The translations under genes and the position numbers were made by a program. From Psococerastis gibbosa (Eukaryota; Arthropoda; Insecta; Psocodea; Psocidae), in the NCBI GenBank assembly GCA_963971405.1, contig OZ020488.1, positions 42,824,888 through 42,888,887 of the forward strand: 64,000 bases of DNA, given 5' to 3'. Shown one piece after another: positions 23,024-34,339 of the stretch (position 1 is the stretch's first letter; the number at the start of each line of letters is the position of its first letter). The notes under the pieces were generated by a model, which did no database searches, was not told the origin of the DNA, and was given only the letters and a program-made list of their open reading frames with translations.

Positions 23024-24289
23024 AGGTAGCCCCAGAATTCGAAAAAAAAATATTTTTGGCGCGCTCGAATGTCTCATCTCTCCTACATAGAACTCTAGTC
23101 TATCCCGGCTTCACTTCTGCACCCAACGGCTGTCTTTCATTTTCTCTCTACCCATCCTATCCTAATATAGAACTTAATTAGAACAAAAAAGATTTTCAAC
23201 TTTAGTTGGTGCAAGCACCCGGCCGCACCCACGCCCCTGGTGTATAATTAGCAAAATAATGAGCTGCGGTTGAAATTTCAAATGCAAATTGTCGGTCAAA
23301 AAAGTGGAGAAAGTGGAACTTTTCTGGTAGAGGGATGTCATTGCCGGCATTTCAATTTCCCTGGAGTAATAACCAACAGGCCTAGTACCAACAGATAATA
23401 ATATTAATTTATCAGGGAATATGTTTTTTTTTATACAAAAAGGTTAATCGCCTACAAACAATGTATGAATGTATAAATATAATGTATAATATAATGCATA
23501 AATAATGGATGTATCCGATTAACCACCAGCGGAGTTACACCTTATCAGCGATTTGAGACCAGCTCAACTCGAAGAAAATATGCAAATGTCCACGAAGTCA
23601 CGAGTATTTAAATTTTTCTATAGGGGTTCACTCGTTACAGTGTTTTTATTCAAGGTATACAAGCAATTTAATAAATATATCCGAATAACCTCTTCTTTAG
23701 GTAAGACCTGTGTTGAGCAACGACAAGTCTCCGATCGCATGGAGTGTCGAACCTCGCACAAGTACGAGTAGGCTACAGTACTAAATATGCGAATGAAAGC
23801 CCTTAGATTGATAAGGGTGGATACGATCATCCCTTAGACAATCAAAAGTCTGTATCCAAGATTTACATACAAAATGGGACAGCTTGAATTAGCCTCCTGG
23901 TTCCAATTTGTCAGACAAAAATAACAACTCCCAAATTTCACATAGACGGCTAAAGTGGACCATGGAGAGTCACTAACGAGCGGTTTACTCCTATGTCAAT
24001 GGATTTTCTTCTACCTTCCCTAAAAACCATTTTCACTTTTACCTTTAAATGAATATATACGGTACTGACTTTGTTCTACAGCAGAACCAACCTATTAGAT
24101 ATACCGACGCCTGTGCTTCCAATCAACTACATCCCGACCACGTTATGAAGACATTATTGCAATCATAATAATAATAATATAAAATCACCATTAATGAAAA
24201 AAAAAAACAATAGTCGCAGCCAATATTTGGACTTAACTTTTGGCTTAACTTAATTAGGAAAACTCGGCATCATAAGCATGTCCGCACAT

Positions 24290-24470
24290 GTATATAATAG
24301 TGGCACAGACTCCGACTTTCACCCGAAAGGTTGTTGGTTCGAGTCCCACATTTGCTACATTTTCTGGCCATGCTTCGGAGGGCGGTACTGGGCTCTCCTA
24401 GTTGAGTGTAAGAGAGGGCTTTATAGCCCTAATTGCGCTAGATTGGCTTAGTATTGGAACAAAAAGTCAA
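24290..24470 (+). mobile_element. SINE family S1 (centre partly deleted)
   Basis: The head is complete. The centre jumps from GGAGGGC to GGTACTGGGC, losing ATGTAAAGCAGG. The tail GGCTTAGTATTGGAAC is present. Confidence 0.72.
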
Positions 24471-24584
24471 TATTTTAAACATTGTGAATACCCTTAGTAT
24501 AGCTAAACTGTATTTGTACGATAGCGTCATTTAAAAAGACGGGTAGACTGTAAATTGAGTGACCTATGGGCCAGAAAATTGGAC

Positions 24585-24915
24585 GCTTATACAATGAAAA
24601 ATGAAAACGGGTGTGAAAGGTCTTGCGAGAAATCCTTGGATGGATGGAGAATAAGAACTAATACAAACATAATACCGAAGCTATGCCAGAAGCCATCAAC
24701 GGAATATAAGTAGTTAGAATCAGATGGCTGGGTCCCGCTGAAAGAATGGATGAAAAAAAAATGGAAGTGCCTAAGAAGGTGATAAATAATTATCCAGAAT
24801 GCAGCAGAAGATCCATGGTAAGTCCGCCATCAAGATAAGAGTGTCCAAACTACGTGGTTGCAGCGGCCAAGGATTTTAGGGAGTTCTATATAGAAGAGAT
24901 GGGACATTTGAGAGA
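24585..24915 (+). pseudogene. Decayed LINE C-terminal fragment
   Basis: The frame contains IRWLGPAERMDEKKMEVPKKVI and, after a frameshift and stop, VVAAAKDFREFYIEEMG; the order matches the R-W-L-G-H-x-x-R-M ... A-x-D tail of LINE proteins. Confidence 0.6.
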
Positions 24916-24948
24916 GCAAATAATATTTTTCTAATTCTGGACCCACCT

Positions 24949-25300
24949 GCAGCCCTATTATGGCAATTTGGGCTTAGAATAATACCGGGGTATAATCCAT
25001 TGTTTCAAACAAATGACTGCAAAATGCGCGGGAAATTCAAATTGATAAATTAACCCTCGGCTATATTTTTGGTGAGTTTTCAATTTTTTCTCCCTTAGAT
25101 GTGGACACATTAATTAAAATTCTTATTACATTTAAAAATTCTACCTGTACATTTTAATGTTTATTAAAATTTCCTACAATTAAACAAAATTATTTGAATT
25201 TCCCACGCATATTTTAACAACGTCACGTGACACCTTACTAATGCGGTGTTAATAAATAAAGCTGGTATTATGTTAATCCAAATCGCCATATTAGGGCTGC
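24949..25300. mobile_element. Decayed relative of the GCAGCCTGATCATGG family
   Basis: Ends GCAGCCCTATTATGG / CCATATTAGGGCTGC. The core (GCGGGAAATTCAAATTG, then AGATGTGGACA) matches the 31279-31738 copy. Confidence 0.65.
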
Positions 25301-25984
25301 TGCTACGTTTTTTCAATGACTGTTGATAGGAGACGTGGCGAGTGGTCCCAGAAATTCAATAATAATAATACCATATAAAGGCGCTGCAAACTTTGTACCT
25401 TTAGCACATTGGAGACAAAGGTAATGTGTTTTACAAGTTATTCGTGTGTCACATATGTTCTCTTGAAAAAACTTTTCTATCAAAAAAGTTAGGAAATGGA
25501 GAAGTAGGGGATTAGATCAATCAAACCCAATTTCAAAGTTTTTTACTCCTGCATTGTCTCATTTTTGTTGTAAGACATGGACGCTTTTGATCGTTCGTTT
25601 CATAGATTAGATGTGTCTAATGGCCTAGGTCAGGACACGTTAAGTAAGTAAGTAAGTATGGATTAGATAGAAACATTTTCAGAGCTAAGCAGTTTCATGT
25701 TTAAAGCTACTGCGTAATATTGCTACCTTATCATGTAAAACATCTGCCTTGCTTAATTTACAAAACAGGATAGCATTAAATTGGTGTTTCTACTGCATAA
25801 AAAAGTACAAATATATTGGCAACTCCGAACATAAGTATAAGTGTAAGGCATCTTGAACTTTTTTTAAGCATCCTGAACATATCTGTATAAACAGAACTTA
25901 ATCTCAAGTATTGTAATTTTACCAGAAACTTCTGTACACGCCACAAATACTTAGAATATCTTATTGAAAAACTAGAAAGATCGT

Positions 25985-26534
25985 CAAGCAGCACAATATT
26001 ATTGAGTATTCGGGTTCCAACAGCACCTTCAACACCGTCATCCCGAATATATATTTACCAATTTCTAAGACTTCTTGTACACTTCTAGGAATGAGCAACA
26101 CAGACATGGGGAGGGGGGGGATCAATAAATCAATAAACAAGACAAAATTAGTCTTTAGGTTCGAACAGCACCATATATGTTTTTAACCGACAAATTTGGT
26201 GAAGTGGTTAGCATGTATAGCTGTAGCAAGGTGGAGACTCGGGTTCGACTCCCGTTTTGAACTACACCAATGACACATGTGAGATATCAACAAACAACAC
26301 AAATGAGACTTTGGGTTCCATCAACATCTCTTATGATGCCATCCCCAGTGTATTCATCAATCCATTTCTTAATATGACTTCTTGTCGATTTCTAGGTATG
26401 AACATCACCAATGAGACATGGGAGATTTCTGCAAACAACACAAATGATACTTTGGGTTTCATCAACATCTCCTATGATATTATCCTCAGTGCATTCATCA
26501 AGTCTTTACTATGACTTCTTGTATATTTCTAGGT
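25985..26534 (+). repeat. Tandem decayed copies of GPCR N-terminal exon
   Basis: Segments similar to the start of exon 1 recur upstream of it. Two weak partial copies lie at about 25985-26092 and 26093-26190, and two good ones at 26257-26397 (141 bp) and 26398-26534 (137 bp). The good copies repeat the sequon-rich tail and the first part of TM1, each followed by a TTCTAGGTATG acceptor-start junction. They read through as one open frame to the TGA at 26512-26514. The first lacks ATG (TTG at 26257). Confidence 0.75.
26191..26256 (+). other. tRNA-like (SINE head) remnant
   Basis: A tRNA-like stretch has an A-box-like GTGGTTAGCATG and a B box GGTTCGACTCC, directly before the 26257 copy of the GPCR exon. 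A similar sequence lies at about 36990-37065. No convincing cloverleaf forms, so I read it as SINE-derived, not a tRNA gene. Confidence 0.4.
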
Positions 26535-26768
26535 ATGAACTACACCAATGAGACATGGGATATATCTACAAACAAAACAAATGAGCCTTTGGGTTCCATC
26601 AACATCTCCTACGTTATCATCCCCAGTATTTTCATCAGCTTCTGCACATTGGCAGTAGTCATCAACGTTCGGATTTTGATATGCACGAGATGGATCAGGA
26701 GACCATTATCCCCGACGCTCTTCATGAGTTTGAGCCTCGCTTTAGCAGACGCCCTAGCAGCAGGACTG
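26533..26768 (+). CDS. GPCR exon 1 (N-terminus, TM1, TM2)
   Basis: The exon follows TTTCTAG at 26532 and ends before GTACGT (donor GT at 26769-26770), phase 0. The ATG at 26535 starts an N-tail with four NxT/S sequons, then TM1 (about residues 25-50) and TM2 (about 60-78). It is the last, intact member of a tandem array of similar segments to its left. An upstream non-coding or coding exon cannot be excluded. Confidence 0.8.
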
Positions 26769-29700
26769 GTACGTATAGCTAAGGCGTACTTTGTAGAGAA
26801 AAATCAATTCGAATCTTCTTGAACAGTGTTAGAGAAATGTATGACGCTCAGCTCTAAATGTCTTTTGGAATCTGTCCCCTAACGACTTTCACTGGAAATA
26901 TCTATCGTAGAGCCGTCAAAACATCCATTAAATTATCAGAAATGCTACTCCACATTTCGATATAATTTATGACATGCGGCCTTCACTAACAACAATTAGT
27001 CACAGTTCATGAACTCCTTCCTCAGGTTTACCACACCAATTTTGTTTTGGTACAAATCAAATTCAATGATTGTGGCAAATCTGTATTGGAAAGGGGTACA
27101 TAATTTTATCATGTAGCCAAATTTCTTCTATTTGGCCAGATATTTTTGACAGCTGTACGTTTTCTATTTGATGAGATATTTGATTATCATACTTATATAA
27201 CTATAGACTGTACAACTGTCTCTTAGTTGTTCAATTAATTAATATAATAATAAAATATATGAATAAATATTAAGACAAAGGATCTTGAATGGAGACGCAA
27301 TCTATATGTGCACATAGTACATAGCAGTACATAGTACACAGTACATACTACACAGTACATAGCAGAATTACTCCGACAGGCATTCAATCTTGTAGAACTT
27401 TGAAAACGCGCACATAAAACAATCGACGGGTCGTTGGAGATTAATTAAAATTATAAAATAAAACCACGCAATTTTTATTTTCCAGACCTGAAATGTGATC
27501 GGTTTTGCACGATGTAAAGCTTCTTTCCAACGTAAACGTAAAACTTTCTTATTGGGTTTCCGCCAATTGTGGAGTTTTGGGGCCACGGTTGGCGCTGTGG
27601 CATATTGTAGGTGGGGAGCCCATAAAATTATCATAAATTAAAGTTGATTAAAAACCCCCTGCGTAATATTGCATTTTAGAAATATTGATTGGACGCTGTT
27701 GGTTCGGTGAATTATGCATGTAAAATTTTAAAGCCACAGGCGAAGAGGTGATCAATTCATTTGATATTTTAATTTCTCGGAGATAGGGGTAAATTACCAT
27801 TATCCACATTCAGGCGCTCACAAGACACAACTAATAGAATCATAATTACATTTGTCACACTGAATATGAACACTCCAACATTATCTAACAACTAAAAAAT
27901 CCACTCTGCTGACAGTTGTCGATAGGTCTGCCAGTCGGCTTCAATATGCCATGCCACATCAACGGCGTTTTGGTGGCCATCAAAGCCTTCCAGCGCTCCT
28001 GCATCCACATCATCATGATTCACCCTATGGCTCTCACCGGAAACCACTAATAGAATCATAATTATATTTATCATACAAAACAACTACACTCCATCATTAT
28101 CTAACAACTACAAAATCCACTCTGCTTACAGTTGGGGATAGGTCTGCTAGTCAACAGTCTCCTGCCAGTTGGCTTCAACATGCCATCCCACAACAACTGC
28201 GTTCTCGTGGCCATCAAAGCCTTCCAGCGCTCCTGCATCCACATCATCATGATTCACCCTATGGCTCTCACCGGAAACCACTAATAGAATCATAATTATA
28301 TTTATCATACAAAACAACTACACTCCATCATTATCTAACAACTACAAAATCCACTCTGCTTACAGTTGGGGATAGGTCTGCTAGTCAACAGTCTCCTGCC
28401 AGTTGGCTTCAACATGCCATCCCACAACAACTGCGTTCTCGTGGCCATCAAAGCCTTCCAGCGCTCCTGCATCCACATCATCATGATTCACCCTATGGCT
28501 CTCACCGGAAACCACTAATAGAATCATAATTATATTTATCATACAAAACAACTACACTCCATCATTATCTAACAACTACAAAATCCACTCTGCTTACAGT
28601 TGGGGATAGGTCTGCTAGTCAACAGTCTCCTGCCAGTTGGCTTCAACATGCCATCCCACAACAACTGCGTTCTCGTGGTCATCGAAGCCTTCCGGCTCTC
28701 CTGCATCCTCATCACCATGATTCACCTTCTGGCCCTCGCCGGAAACCATTACATTGGCATCTTCCGGCCTCTGCAGTCCAGACGCTGGATCACCCACAAT
28801 AACGTCACAGCGCTCGTTTTCTGTATCTGGATAGCGCCCGTGGTGTTTATGTTTACATATTTTTCTTCGTTTGAAGGAGAGGGATTTTTGGCGCCGTGTA
28901 ATGATACGTGAGTTACCATTTCGTTGCATTTATTTATGTTTGGATTAGCAAAATGGAGAATATTAAATAAAAAGTAAACTAGAGAACAGAAGCGCAACAG
29001 ATGGTTACAGGTCACACTAGAAATGAAAAAGTAGCCTTTAAGCATAATTATTCAAATCGGCCATTGTATTAATCTGCTTCGATTCCTATCAAAACCTGAG
29101 CATGGACGGATATGGGGGGAGTGTAGCAGGAGGGCTAGGTGGACTTACATTGCCTGCTGTGTTAATAGCCATTAGAGGCATGGCCCTCATAGTCATCGAG
29201 CAATTAGGGCGGAGCCCATTGTCAGGGGTAGGGGGCTACGTTTCGGGAGTGGGTGCTACTCTCATCATCAGGCTAAGTCTTGAGAAGGACTTAAGGTTTA
29301 GTCCTCATAGGGACTGATGGTTACTATACGATTGACTCATTGCTTTTATATTCTACTCTGAATTATTGAGTAAATCCGATCCCCTCGAGGATTCGTACAA
29401 CCATTCCTCAGATTGATATGCAAGATAATTTAATTACACGCGAAGTAAGTAAGTGTCAGTCACATACAATGTGCATCAAACTGTAGAGGATCAATTTTTC
29501 TAATGAATGTGATATTTCTTACAGCTTTACGATTTATATTCCCTGTTAAATTGGATTTGTTCATAAAACAGACAATGGACGATTACCGATTACTCCTAAT
29601 AGCCCCTAAACTCCCCAATTCCATATCTATAAAATACTGACATTGACAAATGGTCGGGCAAAACCTACTTCTTACCTATAATACAAAAATCGATGGGCAT

Positions 29701-31230
29701 TCACTATGAATGATAATCGCCTTCGATGTAACAGCCATTAACATTTTCTTTTTTTCATCATTTCAGGAAAACGTATGAATTTATAATGAAGCAAAAATTC
29801 CGTGGAATGTTCTCGACGCTGGTATTTGTGCCGCTCATCTTTATGCTGTTTATATACTGTCACATCTCCATAATTGTGCGGAAACACCAGGCCTGGAGCC
29901 GATGGTTCAACAGACATTCGCGACACGGTAGGGGCGGAGGTAAGAGCAATTACGTTGTCTATGCTTCATTAAAGTCGCGTTGTTTGGATATGTAAAATTT
30001 CATATTCTGCTAAAATTCGTTCAGCTCCCAAAAAGAAGATTACAAGGGCGTCTCCCAACATTGTCGTAAATCTACCGTAAATTTATTCTGAAGTGTAATT
30101 TCACCCTTTTCGCCTGAGGCCACGTTCTACCCAGAGTTCTATACTTCAATATATGACAGAAGGAACACATAAGCCCAATATATACATATATTCTCTTTTA
30201 CATATACCACGGCTATTTAGCTGTGTTCGATCTGAGCCACCGAGATACATTCCTCGAACTTTGGTCTTTGGGTCGTGCCACACGTTGAAATCAAATGATG
30301 ATACACCTCTCGAAAATTCTCTTTTACATATACCACGGCCCATCAGCAGCCTGATCATGGCGATAATAATATTTTATTTATATATTATATTATATATTTT
30401 ATAATTATTTATTTAACCCCCTGGTATTAAAAATGTAAACAAGAAAATTGTATAATGGAAAGTGCTATTCAAAATGTGTTTGCTTAGGCGCCCATTCCAC
30501 ATACGTACAACGTCAATGAAAATTATGAAATTGAAGGACATTTCAATTTTACTCTATGCCATTGTTAAAATTGATCAATGATCAATCGATCATAGAGTAA
30601 AATCACAAACAATGAAACAAACAATCTAAAATTAAGAAATGGCGTCATGGGATATGACAAGTACAACTATTTTAATTGATTTCTCTAAAAAGAAAGCATT
30701 TCTGTATAAAAATTATAATAAGTTTAAATAATAAGGCGACGAAGAAAACAAAAACAATTTCAAGAAACAAATGCAAACAAATTTCAAAAATTTGGCGCAT
30801 ACGCTTCAAATGAAAATTGTCAATTTTTGAAGAAACATATGGAATGGCCCCCATCAATGAGAAATTGAAATGTCCTTCAATTTCATAATTTTCATTGACG
30901 TTGTACGTATGTGGAATGGCCGCCTTACATTATTAATACCAGGGGATTAAATAAATACCGGTATTATAATCGCCATCATCAGGCTGCAGATCGAATTCTG
31001 CAGTATCTTTATCCCCCGGCCCTGAAAGCCTTTGTAATTAAAAATAGTGTCAACTTACTAGGATGGGTAGAATATATACTCCAAAAATCTTCAGTTTGAT
31101 TTCTACGGGGGCAAACACAACTTACCTGAAAGAGAAAAAAATAAATTCGTCAAGCACCATAAACCATTGCCTTCAAGAGAGAAATATATTTCAATATATT
31201 TACTTATATATATATTTGCATTTTTTATTC

Positions 31231-31270
<40 letters not shown>

Positions 31271-34200
31271 GCGATTTGGCGATCATGGCGATTTTAATAC
31301 CGGGGTTAATATAATACCATGTCACGTGATGGTATTAATTGAACTGTTTAAAATAAATGAACAGTAAACTTCAGAATTTTTTAATTTTGGTAATGGTAAT
31401 CGTCGCAAGAGTGCTAAGCGCGGAAAATTCAAATTGTGTCTATTTAAACAATTGAATGATCTATGACTATATTTTTTGGGAGTTTCTTAATTTTGTCAGC
31501 CTTAGATTTAGACAAATTATTTAGAATACTTATATATTTATAATACATATTATATATTTCAATATTAAAACTGGTTAATTTGAATGTTTATTTCTAGGGC
31601 GATATGTTTACATTTTGCTATTTATATTTGCTACGGCAGCGTTGCATCAGTTCATTTATTTTGAACCATTGAATTAATACTATCACGTGACATGGTATTA
31701 CATAAACCCCGGTATTAAAGTCACCATGATCGGGCTGCTGAGCGAAAAAATTAAAATCGATAATGAATTAAGGCACACATCGATCCCCTAACTAGAAAAC
31801 CGCTTAACTCCCAAAAAATATTAAAAACGAGTTGTTTATCCTCGTGTTCAGGAAAAAACTCCTCTACCGACTGGAAAACTCTTTAATCTCGAAAAAAAAG
31901 TCTCTATCGTTGAAATAGGAATTAAAGAACGTAACTTTTTGATTTGACGCGGAAATAGCATTAACTCCAGTAGTAAATAAAGCTGCTTCCTATGGAATCA
32001 GTGGCATGACAGGAAATGAATTTGCCACCATCGCAGCACAATTTCTAAAACGAAAATTGATTTTTTATGACAGTTCTTTGTCTCTCCTGAAAATTCACTA
32101 TTTTGTAATTATGCGGTTTGCTAATTGGGGTATCGATATAGACTTTTCCGATATGAACTAACTTGTACTGAAAACCGTCTACCAAAAATAAGGTAAAATT
32201 CGGAGTTCTTTCTTGAATTATTTCTTCTAAGCGAGAAGAACTAGACCCGAAGCAAAGAGCTTCTATCTTTAGCCCTGGTATTTTATTTTTTTAAATCTCA
32301 ATCAAATTAAAGCATAAATCACCATTTATGCACTATCGGGCATCAGGACTTCGGCAGGAATCTGAAAGCTAACACGCCAACGCTACTAATCGTGGTGTCC
32401 AACAATAAGTTACTTGTAAGATTCGCCAATGTGGAAAATAAAGACAATTTTGTTTTTTCATTCTTCTTTCAAACAAGATATGATTATGCTGTGTTTCCAG
32501 ATTTTCACCGTCAACCAAATTTGTATCATTGCTCCATCTTTCTACAACCTATTTGTGTTTTTAGAAATAAGAAATATCAATTCGACAGGAACCTGAAGAC
32601 CATCTGTACCACTTTTCTAATCGTGATATTCTACATTATCTCCTGTCTTTAGATTTTCACCCTTAAGCAAATCTGTCCCACACTTTCACCTTTAAGCAAC
32701 GTCTTTGTTTTTCTAGGATCAAGAAATGAGCACCAACAACAATTCGACAGGAATCTCAAGGCCATCTGGACCACTCTATTAATCGTGATGTCCTACATGA
32801 TCTGCTTCTTGCCTGCTGTCCTCAACTTCGCTCTCATCTGCTCTAATTGCTACATTGAGACGGCCGACCTGAGCAAAGACACGCTCTTCATCTTAAACGT
32901 TGTTGCAAATTTTCTTCTACTCATTAAGCCTCTATTGAATCCCCTTATTTATGCTTCTAGAATGAATGAAATACGGGTAAGTATATGTTTTTGTCATAGA
33001 GCCAAGATACCTACACCCTCTACTACTTCTTCTGGCTTTATATGGGCTTAAGAAAACGCTGTAACATGGCATTATTGTATTGAATTATATTATATTATAT
33101 TATATTATATTATATTATATTATATTTATAGCTTTATAGCTTTGGCCTCTGATTGAAGAATAATAGCTACCAACAGAGCATACTTCGCCGCGTCAACATT
33201 TTTATTCTTTGCTTTCCAATTTATACGTAGTATAAGGAAAGCTTTGTGATGGTCGAAATTTCCGATTCCGAGATTTCAACGGAATTACACGTTTTGAGGT
33301 CCCAAGAACCCAAAAAAGTGGTTTTTACGAAATGTCTGTCTGTCTGTATGTATGTACGTCAATTTCCGGGCAAACTACTCAGTCGATTTTGATGAAATTT
33401 CGCATGTAGGTTTAAAAAAATCATACCTCGGGAGCATTTTTTTTATTTGGCGCTAACTTAATTTGGGGTGGTTTTATTCTCAAAAAACTCCAAAAAAACG
33501 TCAAAAAAAATTATTTCCAAAAAACGGCTCCAACGATTTCTTTTAAATTCACATATATTGTAGTTGTTATTAATGTTGATAAAATGCGGGGGGTCGCTTG
33601 CCCCTTGATAGTTTGCTTCTGGGGGTAAAAAAATAAAAATAACTAAATTTTCATGAAAAATTGCTAAAAAATAATATTTCTGCGAAACCTTTCAATCGAT
33701 GATTTCTACTTTCAGGTATGTTTTTTTTTTTTAATGATTCACGGTCAAATGCATTGCGTACCCTGCCAGTATTGCTGTGTGGTAATGTGTTGGTCTGACC
33801 TATCTAGACTTTACCTCACCTCCAGTGAAGTCAGGTGTACAACCCCCCCCCCCCCCCCGAGATATCGGAAATGTAACAATAGGCAAATTGTTAACCATGA
33901 AATTACTCATTTTCTCTATCTACTAATTTTGATAAATTGGAAAGCATGTTCGAGTAAACTCGGACCGGTTCTTTTATTTTGTTTTGTCCTCACTGGTTTC
34001 TCCACCAAGTGAGGGAAATATATTGAAAAAAGTATGTTACAAAGAGGATATCGGCGCAGGTGCCTCCGGATTCTCATCATGTTTTTTCCACTACCTGATA
34101 GATTTTGTTCATTTCAGGCGGCTACGCGGCGTATGAACGACTCCTGTATGCGAGTGCTTTGCCCGTTTGTAAGCCGGCCGGTGGACGAACGGAGCGACGG

Positions 34201-34339
34201 AATGCCGCAGCGTTTCTCCTTCGTGAGCGGCTCAACGCGGCGGAACCACTACAGCATTACATCGACGCAACATCTAGGTAACGGATTTGCGACAAGAAGC
34301 ATGCGCAGGCGCAATGAAGAGCTTACTACGGACCTTTAA
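26535..34339 (+). CDS. Rhodopsin-class orphan GPCR, five exons, 398 aa
   Basis: Joining 26535-26768, 28600-28907, 29767-29939, 32717-32976 and 34118-34339 keeps one frame throughout (1197 nt, stop TAA) and every junction is GT-AG. The product is a plasma-membrane seven-helix receptor. Visible class A marks are N44 in TM1, LALAD with D72 in TM2, C101 at the top of TM3 with partner C178 in the second outer loop, W155 in TM4, P203 and Y211 in TM5, CFLP (268-271) in TM6 and NPLIY (313-317) in TM7. The DRY position reads N127-H-Y129. Four N-glycosylation sequons precede TM1 (N2, N5, N13, N23), and the tail has cysteines that could be palmitoylated. No signal peptide is seen. The ligand is unknown. 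I treat it as an insect-type orphan and do not assign it to an amine or peptide group. An in-frame ATG at 26511 would add eight residues if the upstream acceptor is not used. Confidence 0.88.
26822..27830. other. GPCR intron 1, no recognised content
   Basis: AT-rich intron between exon 1 and the exon 2 array. ACATAGTACATAGCAGTACAT repeats lie near 27310-27360. An 88-codon open frame on - (27368-27634) has no recognisable motif. Confidence 0.5.
27831..28748 (+). repeat. Four tandem copies of GPCR exon 2 with intron flank (234 bp)
   Basis: Units start at 27831 (216 bp, lacking 18 bp), 28047, 28281 and 28515; the last three are exactly 234 bp apart. Each holds about 85 bp of intron, the CTTACAG acceptor and the first part of exon 2. 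Copies 2 and 3 look identical to each other and match copy 4 up to about 28677. Copies 1-3 read in frame to ...GNH and then TAA TAG and have no donor. Only copy 4 continues into the real exon. Confidence 0.9.
28600..28907 (+). CDS. GPCR exon 2 (TM3, TM4, second outer loop)
   Basis: The acceptor is CTTACAG ending at 28599 and the donor is GTGAGT from 28908. The exon enters in phase 0 and leaves two bases of a split Thr codon. It carries C101, the NHY motif, W155 and C178. Its first part is shared with three upstream partial copies; only this copy continues into TM4 and reaches a donor. Confidence 0.87.
29105..29320 (+). repeat. Dispersed repeat R4 in GPCR intron 2
   Basis: TTACATTGCCTGCTGTGTTAATAGCCATTA followed by ACGTTTCGGGAGTGGGTGCTACTC. 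Reverse copy 6060-6220, partial + copy 3395-3495, short double-ended remnant 37185-37230. It looks like the end of a retroelement; class unknown. Confidence 0.65.
29767..29939 (+). CDS. GPCR exon 3 (TM5, start of third inner loop)
   Basis: Acceptor TTTCAG ends at 29766 and donor GTAAGAG starts at 29940. TM5 carries the class A proline (P203) and tyrosine (Y211). It is followed by a basic, His/Arg/Gly-rich third inner loop that leads into the split Gly codon of the next exon. Confidence 0.87.
30346..30987. mobile_element. Second GCAGCCTGATCATGG element, split by a Harbinger-like MITE
   Basis: Left half 30346-30486 and right half 30925-30987 match the two halves of the 22854-23023 copy; 30487-30924 is the inserted element. 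Confidence 0.82.
30487..30924. mobile_element. Harbinger-like MITE, copy 5, nested (TTA duplication)
   Basis: A 438-bp member with ends GGCGCCCATTCC / GGAATGGCCGCC and long subterminal inverted repeats (AATTGAAGGACATTTCAATT). TTA at 30484-30486 and 30925-30927. It sits inside another inverted-repeat element (30346-30987) in a GPCR intron. Confidence 0.83.
31230..31267 (+). repeat. (TA)n microsatellite
   Basis: About 18 TA units in GPCR intron 3, next to an inverted-repeat element. Confidence 0.9.
31279..31738. mobile_element. Long relative of the GCAGCCTGATCATGG family
   Basis: Outer inverted repeats GATCATGGCGATTTTAATACC / GGTATTAAAGTCACCATGATC and an inner pair around TATCACGTGA. The core is shared with 24949-25300. 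A (TA)n run (31232-31266) lies just outside the left end. Confidence 0.7.
31975..32055 (+). pseudogene. Possible RNase H remnant of a retroelement
   Basis: The short frame YGISGMTGNEFATIAAQFLK resembles the G-I-x-G-N-E-x-A-D-x-A motif at the end of LINE RNase H domains. It is isolated, in a GPCR intron. Confidence 0.4.
32717..32976 (+). CDS. GPCR exon 4 (TM6, TM7)
   Basis: Acceptor TTCTAG ends at 32716 and donor GTAAGT starts at 32977. It encodes the CFLP motif of TM6, a short third outer loop with two cysteines, and NPLIY of TM7. About 160 bp upstream, 32555-32655 holds a degenerate look-alike of this exon's start (RNKKYQFDRNLK then a hydrophobic run), suggesting an older partial duplication. 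Confidence 0.88.
33076..33127 (+). repeat. (ATATT)n satellite
   Basis: About ten tandem 5-base units (TTATA) in the last GPCR intron. Confidence 0.9.
33211..33971 (+). mobile_element. Hairpin-ended repeat, copy E
   Basis: From GCTTTCC to CGGACCGGTTC, inside the last intron of the GPCR gene. Poly-C run at about 33843-33858. It lacks part of the segment between the middle block and the poly-C. Confidence 0.87.
34118..34339 (+). CDS. GPCR exon 5 (cytoplasmic tail and stop)
   Basis: Acceptor ATTTCAG ends at 34117, phase 0. It encodes a 73-residue tail with a Cys-containing stretch just after helix 8, then Ser/Thr/Arg-rich sequence suited to kinase or arrestin contacts (family knowledge). It ends at TAA 34337-34339. 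The last about 28 codons recur as decayed copies downstream. Confidence 0.82.
   Translation, partial: AATRRMNDSCMRVLCPFVSRPVDERSDGMPQRFSFVSGSTRRNHYSITSTQHLGNGFATRSMRRRNEELTTDL

Noticed and set aside
27368..27634. 88-codon frame on - in GPCR intron 1, considered as a missing COLGALT exon
   Set aside because: No match to the conserved GT25 blocks and no convincing splice sites.
32392..32652. 86-codon frame just before GPCR exon 4
   Set aside because: Resembles a decayed duplicate of the exon 4 start; including it would break the frame and repeat TM6.
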